64,000 nt of DNA, taken from contig JAIVFJ010000066.1 of the NCBI GenBank assembly GCA_025765615.1, forward strand, positions 62,001 through 126,000, in the 5' to 3' direction. Each line of letters begins with the position of its first letter. Within the stretch, counting starts at the first letter, position 1. This document shows, one piece after another, positions 1 to 9,239 of this stretch. The DNA is from Zopfochytrium polystomum. Its lineage: Eukaryota; Chytridiomycota; Chytridiomycetes; Chytridiales; Chytridiaceae. Made by a program: the position numbers and the translations under genes. The notes under the pieces are model-generated. The model was not told where the DNA came from and made no database searches. It worked only from the letters and a program-made list of their open reading frames with translations.

Positions 1-1030
1 GGTGCTTTCAATTCCGCATATATCAACCACACACGGTCTTCAAGTAACAACCCTGTTCTTCTTCATTAGAGCTTTGTTGTGTGTTGCATTGGCCCCCCCG
101 CATTCTCTGCGAAACGAAAACCTCAAAAGCTGAGTTCGCTGAAACCAGAGTCCACGTAGAGTGAATGGGAAGAACACGAAGAAGTTGAAAGCGCAAAAAA
201 AGGGAACAGCAGAACGTGTAAAACAGATTCTGGGTGTCTGACCCCGAGCTTGGAGGAGCTTCGTGCCAGCCCGCGCCCAAAGAGGAAGAGGAGCCTCCTC
301 CTGACAACAGGGTCGAAGTAAATCGGAAAGCCCTGCTGCAGGCCGTGCGCTATCTGGAGGCGCTGATAAAAATGCTCCCGACTGTCGTACAAGAGCGTGG
401 GAGGAAGGGTTGAAGTCGTGCTCCACAATTTAAATGTACGGCAGCGGCATCGGGAAACACTCCTGTTGAGCGAGCAGCGGGAGTCAAGAAGCGCGCTGGA
501 GGGATCCAGTGTGGTGGGGAAGAGTGGAGGGAAACGGCCGCCGCTCGCCTGGCAGGCTGTGCGCACCGCGGCCAAGCGCAGCATCTCAAGCTAGTGGCAC
601 TTAAAGGGCGACTCAAGCAGTAGCAAGTATTATCAGAGGGAGGGGCGATAATCGTATGGAGGGCGACTTCGTGTTTTCCAATCCGCTTGGCGGGAAAAGG
701 AAGGGAATGGGAGACAGGAGGAGCCATACGTCCAAGTAGTTGTCGAACTCGAGAAGTCGACTGGGAAAGGCAACCCAGCTCTGCAGAGAAGAATGGAGAT
801 CTATGAAGCGGGGGAAAAGCGGAGCTACAGGTTTGGTTCATAGAGCTTCTTCGAAAATACTTCGGACGTTGTGGATATGAGCTTGTCCGGACCTCGTAGT
901 CCAGTCTTCGGTTTCCGACTTGCACTTCAAATCCTGTGTTGGGTGAGCAGTACTTGACTGAGTTACTTATGTTTTCATCCCTCTCAAACAAAATTTTGCA
1001 CTCTTTCTCAATGCTAACGGTGTAAAGCAG
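1..1030. other. Left-edge region, coding-like patch but no recognisable gene
   Basis: No family is recognisable here. A plus-strand reading at about 223-416 is open, rich in Glu and Pro and then helix-like (NRKALLQAVRYLEALIK), ending in TGA. It has the composition of a real exon but no start or splice partner I can defend. Around 430-593 another open stretch ends in KRSISS and a stop. The rest (600-1030) shows nothing clear. This could be the 3' end of a gene entering from the left or upstream exons of the F-box-like locus that follows. Confidence 0.25.
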
Positions 1031-2173
1031 CAGCACCGCAAGCGGCTTCGCGGGTGGCAGCGTCGGCCGCGACGGTGGCGCCGCTCGCCTACTTCCTGAA
1101 GTCCTCGTCAAGATCATCAAAGCGCTGGTGGACGAGGTCGCCACGGATGACTGGCGCAGCGGCGCCTTGCAGAATTGAGTGCTGCCTCTCTCTGATAGTG
1201 CGCGTGCGGCTCGCCTGTAGGGCGTGGCGGGCCGCGGTCGAGTCCGACGCCGTGGCCATGTACGCGTCCGGCGACTGCTGCCCGCTCTGCGAGGAGGTCG
1301 TTATCTCCCGCGTCGGCGGCGCCGGCAGCATCAACAAAAACGGCTGCGGCGGGGGCGGCGGACCAAAAAAACCCTTCAATCGGTCGAAACAACCGCGAAA
1401 GTACGTGGCAGGATTTTCCGACGAGCGTGTGGGCGTGTGGATCATCAGCGCTACGAGGACCATTCGGATCACAAGGATGCATGGCCGTGTAGAATTTACC
1501 GAGATACCCGGCGTGCAGTATTGGCGGTGTCGCCACGTCTCCGCCGTTGCGAACGACGCAACAGTGACCTTGCCAAACGGCGACGTACGACTGAAACACA
1601 GCGGTGATTGAGCGCCCCTCTCGGAGCTTGGTTCGACCTCCTCGTCGACTGCACAATGATTTAGTGGTTCCGTGCCAAGATGGGCGAGGTTCTCTTTGTT
1701 GACAACCTTGGGGGATACTACGCGGACTATAGGGCATCCGTCCCCGTCATGTTATCCAACGAGAGCACTTTTATTTTGGAGAAGCTCCAAAAATGAACCC
1801 AGCCGCACTTCCCCAGACGCCGTCGGACTGTTGAACAGAGCCGCATTTCGATCTCGCTACCGCGAACGCGTACTTGCCCTCATTTCGACTTTGTATCGAA
1901 CGCGTGCAAGACCTGCAGGGCTGCAAACAAATGAACTTGACCCACCGTGATGGCCCGTCCCAAAAGCACGCTACGGCTCCATCGATTTGAGAGCGCAGCT
2001 ACTTCTTCTGTATGAACCTCTTCGATTGGGGGTCTATTCGTTCATTGGGGCAGCAAAAATGCGGAATACTACCGGGATGCGGATGACCACTTCCACCAGC
2101 ACGGCGGGAGGTGGATGGTGGACACGCTGCGTTTTGGGCGGTTCGAGGGATTGCGCTTCCGAGGGATTTACTA

Positions 2174-2204
<31 letters not shown>

Positions 2205-2232
2205 AACGGCGCGCGCCCTATTACGTGGATAG
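1026..2232 (+). pseudogene. F-box-like protein locus, frame-broken
   Basis: The segment 1030-1180 reads ARLLPEVLVKIIKALVDEV, which resembles the first half of an F-box (SCF ubiquitin-ligase adaptor motif). After a one-base change of frame it continues with VRLACRAWRAAVESD, resembling the second half. Downstream there is a Cys-containing stretch (GDCCPLCEEVV), then patches in changing frames: MGEVLFVDNLGGYYADYRAS near 1680 and GGRWMVDTLRFGRFEGLRF followed by a run of ten Asp near 2110-2210. The gaps between frames are mostly too short for introns, so the locus is either a pseudogene or carries sequence errors in GC-rich DNA. F-box assignment rests on pattern only; substrate and partner are unknown. 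Boundaries are approximate. Confidence 0.35.
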
Positions 2233-2410
2233 CGTGTGCCCGTCTTTGAGAATTTCCCGTACCACGCGTACGTCAGGCGGTCCGGGCGGTTGCTGGTGCT
2301 CTATTTGTGGGCAGTAGGTGTGTTGGGTGTGGTGTGCGTGTGGCGGGAGGTGAGGCAGACAGAGATGGGAGGCGGAAATAGCCCCCCGTCTTATCTGATA
2401 AAAGGGGGGA

Positions 2411-2436
2411 AAAAGAGAAAAAAAAAAAAAAAAAAA
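2411..2436. repeat. Poly-A tract upstream of ureG
   Basis: A nearly uninterrupted A-run follows GGGGGGAAAAAGAG about 25 bp before the ureG start codon. Such A-rich leaders are common in fungal promoters or 5' untranslated regions; nothing more specific can be said. Confidence 0.5.
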
Positions 2437-2461
2437 GGCAGACCCACACAGACAGACAGAC

Positions 2462-2769
2462 ATGGCAAACAGTGGCGGCGGCAGCAAGAAGGGCGGCGAC
2501 AGCAACAAGAACGTCGACTTCAAGCTGCACTGGCCCTCGTACGGAGGCGGAGGCGGCGGCGGCGGCGGCGGCGGCGGTCCGCCTGCGGGGTACCACTCGC
2601 ACGACGGTGAGCTAGTAGTAGTGAAGAGCGAGCCAGGCGAGCGCGCAGAAGATGGATGGATGGATGGATGGGTGGACACGGACGGAGGGACGGACGGTTG
2701 AACGACGCGCAATCCTTCCGCAGGGTGACCCCGTGCCCCCGTCCCCTCCATCGTCCTCGTGTCATGTGC

Positions 2770-2805
<36 letters not shown>

Positions 2806-4419
2806 CACTCAAAGGGCGCAACTTCCACTCATCTCACGGTCCGGGTGGCGCGCCGCCTCTGCACTCCCACGACGGTACGCACGCTTCGTTCCTCTTCTTT
2901 CTCCGATGATGCATCGCGTGCCCGCGCACGCGTGTGCGCGTTCTCTCTTTGCTGACATCCATTCGCGGTCCCAGGCCACAACTTTCATGCGAGCCATGGC
3001 GGCCCCGAGCCCAGCAACGACCCCGTCGACCCCTTGTTGGGGTTTTCGAGCGTTGCCGAGCTCCAAAAGGCAATTCAGATGATGGCGGCAATGCAGCAAA
3101 GACAACAGCAACAGCAGGCATCGCCTCAGCAGGCGCCAAAGGAACCCGCAACAGCTTCGGCAACGTCCTCTCCGACGCCTGCGTCTGGTACCGCCACCCC
3201 AGGACTCTCAAAGTCAGCAAAGAAAACGCGCGTCCAAGTCCAGATTGAAGGCTGCTCAGGCCGCCGCGGCCGACGGCTCCGGGGATGCGCACGACCACGC
3301 GGGGCCTGCGCACGGCCACACCCACGACGGCATTCACTTTCACGGGTCCCACGATGCGGATCCGGGCGCCGAACATCCCGATGAGGAGGCGGTGTTGGAG
3401 CACAACGGCCACGGTGGCCATGACCACGGCGGAATGCACGGCGGTCATGGGCATGACCACGAGATTTTGGACGGGCCTGGTTTGTACAAGGAGCGCGAGG
3501 TCCCTCTGTACCAGCAGAGAAACTGGAAAGAAAGGGCGTTCACGGTCGGTATCGGAGGGTACGTGTTTGATGTTCTTTCAATCCTCCTCATTTTGCACTT
3601 GTCATCCTCTGACACCCGACAATCGCCTTAAAAGGCCAGTCGGCTCTGGCAAGACCGCTCTGATGTTGGCCCTTTGCAAAGCCCTCCATCCCAAGTACAA
3701 CATTGCGGCCGTGACCAACGACATCTTTACAAAAGAAGATGCCGAGTTTCTCATCCGTCACGACGCCCTGCCGAAAGGCCGGATTCGAGCTGTCGAAACT
3801 GGTGGATGCCCGCACGCTGCCATTCGCGAAGATGTCTCGGCCAACCTCGGCGCTCTGGAAACATTACAAGAGCAGTTCGGTTGCGAACTGCTGCTCATTG
3901 AGAGTGGTGGCGACAATCTCGCAGGTAGCTCAAAATTTTGATTATATCCAATGTGCCAGTACTAACTCCGCATCACATTCGGAATCACTCGCAGCAAACT
4001 ACTCCCGAGAGCTTGCAGACTACATCATCTACGTGATTGACGTCTCGGGCGGGGACAAAATCCCCCGGAAAGGCGGTCCCGGCATCACCCAATCCGACCT
4101 TCTCGTCATCAACAAGACGGATTTGGCCGAACTCGTCGGCGCAGACTTGAAGGTCATGGAGCGAGACTCGGCCAAAATGCGCGACATTGGACCGACACTT
4201 TTCGCCCAAGTGAAGCACGGGGTCGGTGTGGATGCGATCGTCGACGAGATTTTGAAGGCATATCGCGCAAGCGGGGCGGCACCGGCGGCGCCGAAGGCGG
4301 CAGCAAAGGCAGTGCCATCAGTTACAAAGTCTGAGCCTCAGGCTGCTCCTGCCTCTGCTCCGGCAGGTGCAGGCGCGGGAGCCAGCAACGGTGAGAAGAA
4401 GAAAAAGAAGAAGAAGTGA
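2462..4419 (+). CDS. ureG: Urease accessory GTPase UreG with extended His-rich N-terminus
   Basis: UreG is the SIMIBI-class GTPase that delivers nickel to urease in the cytosol together with UreD and UreF. The conserved core is unmistakable: P-loop [21 protein letters not shown], the metal-site motif ETGGCPH, ESGGDNL, and [16 protein letters not shown] place exons at 2462-2606, 2815-2874, 2975 to about 3164, about 3214-3558, 3635-3924 and 3995-4419; the last introns have clean GT..AG ends and a CTAAC branch site at 3962. The N-terminus is long: a poly-Gly run, three HSHDG-type repeats (exons 1-3), a Gln-rich linker, then a second His/Gly/Asp block before the core. Such His tracts bind nickel in plant and fungal UreG. 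The C-terminus carries an Ala/Pro linker ending in seven Lys. The exon 3-4 junction needs a one-frame shift; a 49-nt intron with a weak GTCCTC donor is one solution, a base error another. Confidence 0.93.
2769..2801. repeat. (AC)n microsatellite in ureG intron 1
   Basis: About fifteen AC units lie inside the first ureG intron, just before the acceptor at 2813-2814. It is a simple repeat with no further signal. Confidence 0.9.
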
Positions 4420-4701
4420 AATTGTCGAATGAGGAGGGGGGTCAGACCGGATCGTAACTATGAGGCAGCCTTTTCGTTGTCAGTAAATGATGCATTGATG
4501 GAGTGTATTTGTGGAAGTCGAATCATGTAGGGTGGACGATGTAGACACGGTGAGCGCTACAGACAGCGTGTCATATCCAGCGTTTTAGCGTGGTGGCAGG
4601 TCCGTGCTCCTGGGGGTGGGCGAAGCAGCTTCTGAACAAGGAAAGAACGGGGAAAAAACGAGGGAGAAATCCGTTTGACTCGCTCGACCCATCAATTCGC
4701 C
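4420..4701. other. ureG-ATP4 intergenic region
   Basis: This short spacer holds the 3' end of ureG transcription and the ATP4 promoter. No clear TATA box or other motif stands out. Confidence 0.5.
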
Positions 4702-5996
4702 ATGCTCCGGCTCGCCCGATCCCCTGCCCTCAACGGTACGTGACGATTTTGGCTCGTCTCGCCCTCTTGTCGTCTCGACCTCTTGTCGTCTCGATCGCCT
4801 TGGTGTCTTGCAGATCGTGCGCCGCATCTTTTTGCTTCCGTGTGCAGATAGATCGGGGGGAGCGGATGGACGCGATGTTGGCGAGGTCGCGATCCGCGAT
4901 CTGGTCCTCAATATCGGCGATCGCTCCCGTCGAGTCTCTTTCTAACGTCTACTGCCAGCTCCCCGCGCTTTCATCCAGCGCAGCCCGTCCGCTGTCCTGC
5001 GGTAAGCACATTTATTCCTCCTCCATGGACTTGCTTCTTACACGGCCTTCAGGCCAGCCTCGGCCCTGATCCAGGATCGCCACTACGCGACCGGTAAATC
5101 TCGCCACTCTCAACTGACCCCGCCCCGCAAGATCGGTAGTACTAACCCGGGGTGTTTGCAACTCTATAGAACGCAAGCCCGCCTCTGAAACCGCCGCCGC
5201 CCTCGTCAACGCGTTCCCTGGCGACAACCTCGCGGCCAAGGCCTCGTCCGTGCTCCTCTTCTCGTCCATCGGAGCGTGGCTGATTTCAAAGGAAATCTAC
5301 ATTGTGGACGGAGAGTTCTTTGAGGCCATCGGCCTGTTTGGCGCTTACTACATCTGGTACTCGGCCGGAAAGGAGGGCGCCGTCGAGTGGTTCAACGAGA
5401 GGCAGGGCGTACGTATCGTCGGGCGACTTGCGTTTCGATTTATTCGTTTTCCTCCTTGCAGACTATTCGCCGCGTCTTGAACGAGGCCCGTGAGCAGCAC
5501 AAGGCTGTCGTCCAGGAGCGCATCGCGCACATTGCAAAGCTCGAGGACGTTGTCGGCGTGACCAAGGGCCTCTTCGAGATTTCGAAGGTAAATAAGTACC
5601 GTACGCGCTCGCCAAACAGAACCGCATTCTTAAGCCTTGCTCCCCAAACAATATTTGCAGGAAATCGCAAAACTCGAGGCGCAAACCTACGAGCTGAAGC
5701 AAAAGGTCTCGTTCGCCAACGAAATCAAGTCGGTCCTTGACTCGTGGGTGCGCCACGAGGCCAGCGTTCGGGAGCGCCAGCAAAAGAGCATGGCGGAGGC
5801 CATCATCGCAAAGGTCAAGGCCGACCTCGCGAACCCCAAGACGGTTGAGTATTTTTTGTGGCTTTGGTCTATTGTGCGCAGCGTGGGGTTTTTTACTGAC
5901 TGGGATGGTTTCGTTTTTCTCTCGCATCCGCAGCAAAACGACATTCTGGGCCAGACCCTTGTTGACATTGAGAAGCTTGCGGCTACCGCAAAGTAA
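4702..5996 (+). CDS. ATP4: Mitochondrial F1Fo-ATP synthase subunit 4 (subunit b)
   Basis: Subunit 4 is the inner-membrane part of the peripheral stalk that holds F1 against rotation. Seven exons give an unbroken 242-residue protein, close to the usual fungal length: 4702-4735, 4959-5001, 5053-5093, 5170-5408, 5462-5587, 5661-5843, 5934-5996. The strong branch/acceptor TTTCTAAC...CCAG defines exon 2. The N-terminus (MLRLARSPALN, then RAFIQRSPSAVLRPAS) is Arg/Ser/Ala-rich without acids, a typical mitochondrial targeting peptide. Residues about 60-110 contain two adjacent membrane segments (SSVLLFSSIGAWLI and IGLFGAYYIWYS), followed by the long charged helix of the stalk (RRVLNEAREQHKAVVQERIA) and the C-terminal LVDIEKLAATAK. 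Phases agree at every junction, which supports the start and splice choices. Confidence 0.95.
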
Positions 5997-6267
5997 TGGC
6001 TTTCTGAATTGTTCAAATACAATATTTGCCACCCCGATGGTACCCGCTCGTGTTCACGCTTTGCTCAGCTTGAGCGCGATTGCTTTCTCTCTACACCACT
6101 TTTCGTCTCCGGGGCCCTTTCCAGAGATAGTGAAAGGCATAGCACTCGAGTGTGTCAATTCATAGTGTGACATAATATATTCTCAGTCTACAATAAAAAG
6201 GGCGAATGAAAAACATTCGGCGAGACCGCGTTGCGTCCGTTGTCAAGTCACGATTTCCTCCATCCAT

Positions 6268-7451
6268 TCAAGCAGTGGCGGCCTGATTTTTACTTTGCAC
6301 CCACGAAAAGACGGCATCGCCAGCGCTCAAATAGTCGACCAGCACGATCCACGGCGTGGCGCAACCGCTCACAATGTCGATCAGAGCGGGCGCGACTTCG
6401 TTCGCAGCGCGCGCCTTTACGCACACGCCGTCGAACGGCAAAATCTCCTGCAGAATGACGGGGAGCCCCGACGCGCACGCGGTCGCGGCTTCCGAGCGGA
6501 GGTCGGCCACGGACGCCGGGTTGGACCACGAGTCCTTGTACCAGTCCGAGGAGGCGATGCCAACGTCCGACGGGATCTCGGGCCAGCCGAGCACGATCAG
6601 GCGGGTGTTTGCGGCGATCAGCGCACCGAGGGTCGGCCAGGTCGTCGGAGTCTGGGCGGGAGCGGGGAAGAGGAACGCGCCGGCGGGAGAGGAGCGGAGG
6701 CGATCGAAAAAGGCGGTGTAGCCGTTCGCGCCCGAGGCGGATTTGATCGCGTCGTCGCGTTCGCTTGCCTTGAGGTAGAGAAAGACGACCTCTCGAGGGT
6801 TTGCGGCAAGGAAACTGCCAATCTGACGGAGGGCGGCATTTAGTTTTTACAGGTAAAGCAAACACGCTCTTCGCACTTACAGTGCTAAAGACATCCGAGG
6901 CAGATGGTCCGTACGCAATCCCCAGCGTCGCTGTTGACGGAAAAGGGCACTCAGATCATTACTCGACGATGACCGCAGCCAAGTAAGCAACAAACTCACA
7001 CGTCAGGGAATTGTGCGCCGAGTACGGCTGCGTCGTGTCGGTTGGGTTGTAACCAACGAAAGCAATGTCCAGCCACCGAACCCCCATGTTCAGGAGAGTG
7101 GCCAGATCGGACCCTTGATTCTCATAGCCGCATGTTGCAAACGCAGCAAAGCTTCCGCAAGAATTCGAAGTAGCGTTGATTTGTTCGCATTTGACGTTGA
7201 ACATGGCTGCGTTGTGCGCTCCGCGGCAGATTGCATGCTTCGGCAACGCCGTTGCAACCGTTTGTGACGGGAGTTGTGGTGGGCTGAGAGGAAGTCGCCG
7301 TGGTGCCGATCTGAACGGTAGATGTCCCCGATCGAGAGGAAAGCGGCGCTGTCGAAGAGGATGACGACGAAGCCGGAGGACCGCCAGATGCGCAGGCGCC
7401 TTCCATGATTACCGAAGCGACGACGAGGAAGGGAATGAGAGAGAAGCGCAT
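6268..7451 (-). CDS. Secreted PLC-like phosphodiesterase (PI-PLC X-like fold)
   Basis: The protein starts with a hydrophobic signal peptide (MRFSLIPFLVVASVIMEGAC) and a Ser/Thr-rich linker, so it is probably exported. The body follows the fungal PLC-like phosphodiesterase pattern: CNG near the start, GAHNA with a presumed catalytic His, VRWLDIAFVGYN, a second His in AHNSLTCE, FLAANPREVVFLYLK, LIVLGWPE, and a Cys-containing C-terminus. Exons run from 7451 down to about 6992-7000, 6949-6881 and 6822-6268; the last intron (GTAAGT..CTAAAT..CAG) is clear, the middle one ambiguous. Between the CNGVAEAC and GAHNA motifs (about 7225-7240) the reading frame slips by one base with no room for an intron, so the copy is either damaged or carries a base error. 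The substrate cannot be inferred. It converges on ATP4. Confidence 0.75.
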
Positions 7452-7819
7452 CTCGGCGAAGTTCCTTTGTACTGTCGCAGAGACGTGAGTTATGAGGGGG
7501 AGTGGGTGACGTATAATGAGGGGCACCAAATTGGTTTGCACTCGAAGAGACAACGAGCAGCCGCCAAGAGGTCAGCCCACCTTGGCAACCATTAGTCGCA
7601 AGAGCGAGGCTCTTCTCCAAGGATGCAACGCGTTTGTTCAACGGCTGTTTCGTTCGATGACAGCTTCCTTAAATCCGTGCGAGACGGCAATGTATTTTGG
7701 ACGCCCTGACGCCCACTCCTGCGCTGGTCCAACCCCGCCAACACGCTCCAAAGGGCCAATTCATCAAGCAACTCCCTACATCTCCAGCCAACATTCCACA
7801 ATACTCCATCCAAGGGCTC
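7452..7819. other. Spacer between the phosphodiesterase and eS26 genes
   Basis: Both neighbours are on the minus strand, so this stretch contains the eS26 3' untranslated region and the phosphodiesterase promoter. I see no additional gene, RNA or repeat. Confidence 0.5.
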
Positions 7820-8427
7820 TCACGCCTTGGCAGCGGCAGCCCCAGGGGCGCCAGTACCGGCGGCGGCGGGCTTCTTCCCATCCTTGTTGAAACCACCGCG
7901 GAAACGAACGGGTGGCGTACGGTCCCTCCTGCCTTCGCGTGAGCGGACACGGACGATGTGGGCGTGGATGGCGCAGGAAACGCAGTACAGAGTCTTGATG
8001 TAGAGCTTGGGGAGAGCGTATTCTGCGATCGAAAGGCTTAGCACAGTATCCTCGAGAATCATCGATTGAGAAACCAGATTCTCACCCTGGAACACAGACG
8101 CCTCAGTGATGTCCCGGACGGCGGCCGATTCCACCATGTTGCGGATCAGGAAACGGCTGATTGCCTTGTCCTTCGGGACGCAGCGCGAGCAGTTGGAGCA
8201 GCGGACCGGCTTTACGTGGCCGCGACCGTGCTTGGATCGTCCATTGTTCCGGCGTTTCTGAGTCTGTGATGGGAGGAGGACAACAGGAGACTGAGAAAAG
8301 CGACCGAAAACGGATCTGCAGGGGAGCATAGCATATTGCCAAGAACGGGCGCTGCAACCATCGATTGTCGCGCTGGCCGCCTGGGACTGCTGCTGGTCCA
8401 GACAAACGCTGGCGATGGTCACACCAT
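7820..8427 (-). CDS. RPS26: Cytosolic 40S ribosomal protein eS26
   Basis: eS26 sits near the mRNA exit channel of the 40S subunit. The sequence shows its hallmarks: [20 protein letters not shown], the zinc-binding [26 protein letters not shown], and [20 protein letters not shown] with the second Cys pair, then [19 protein letters not shown] place exons at 8427-8425 (ATG alone), 8263-8086 and 8022-7820, giving 127 residues; the exon 2-3 junction rebuilds FQEYALPK exactly. Having only the start codon in exon 1 is common for ribosomal protein genes, but that exon is my least certain call. Compared with the usual roughly 115-120 residues, this copy has an Ala/Gly/Lys-rich C-terminal tail ([16 protein letters not shown]). 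Confidence 0.93.
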
Positions 8428-9011
8428 TTCAAAGCCGCTAACGAGATCGCAACTGATCCTGCAGCCGAAAGCGAGTTTCTTCAGCAGTCCGCGATGTAAG
8501 CACCCTCCTTCATGTTTCGCATGTCAAACTGCTAGATGCCGCCGATCGAAGCTCGTGAATCGCAGCTGGGGTTGGATCGATAGAGATAGAGAGATGGAGA
8601 CGGGGTGGGGGATGGGATGGGATGGGATGGAACGGGCTGGGGTAGCGACTGTTGGAACCCACCATCGTCAGAGAATTTTGGTTCAGTACACCCAAATCCG
8701 AACCGTGCTCGGTGGCCTCGAACGGCCCAAAGAAATTGTAACTCCACGAAACACAGAGCAAAAGATCGACACTCAATCTATCAGTATTCTCTACATCTGC
8801 GCGTTTTCTCTACATCTGCACTTGGTAGCAACAGAGGTGCTAAGCTGCGCAGAGGGCGACAATGGCAATGGATTTTCAACCGTTCAGTGCAAATTAGCGG
8901 CGCGAAATCAGTTGGCATTCAACTGCAACCGCACTATTCGTCGTGGGAAAAACCATTCTGAAGCGACAGAACGAGCTGCGGAGCAACCTGCTTGTGTTCA
9001 TTTCCATATCA
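8428..9011. other. Intergenic region before the transposon block
   Basis: No gene is visible. It contains the eS26 promoter and a small run of GGGAT units near 8604-8635. Composition changes from GC-rich to AT-richer at about 8.75-9.0 kb, marking the start of the repeat block. Confidence 0.5.
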
Positions 9012-9239
9012 CTAGGGGATGCCCATTGACTTATAAACAGTCCTTGCAAAAAAAACAAAATAAAAGAAAGAGTGAAAAAAATTTATTAAGTCGCACAGCA
9101 CATAGAGAGCTTGAGAAGCTGCATAGAATGAACTAAAACCTGAGATGATCCACCAACTCCTTGTAAACCACATTTCTAATAGTTGGCCCAACTTTTTCTT
9201 GATTGTGTTTTGCAGTTATTATAAGATGTGCTTGGGATG

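Noticed and set aside
2221..2808. Minus-strand Pro/His/Ser-rich reading over the ureG promoter and first exons
   Set aside because: It is made of low-complexity translations of GGC, AC and A-run repeats, opposite a better supported gene.
7516..7890. Plus-strand reading opposite the eS26 3' end
   Set aside because: It is antisense to a confident gene and has no recognisable features.
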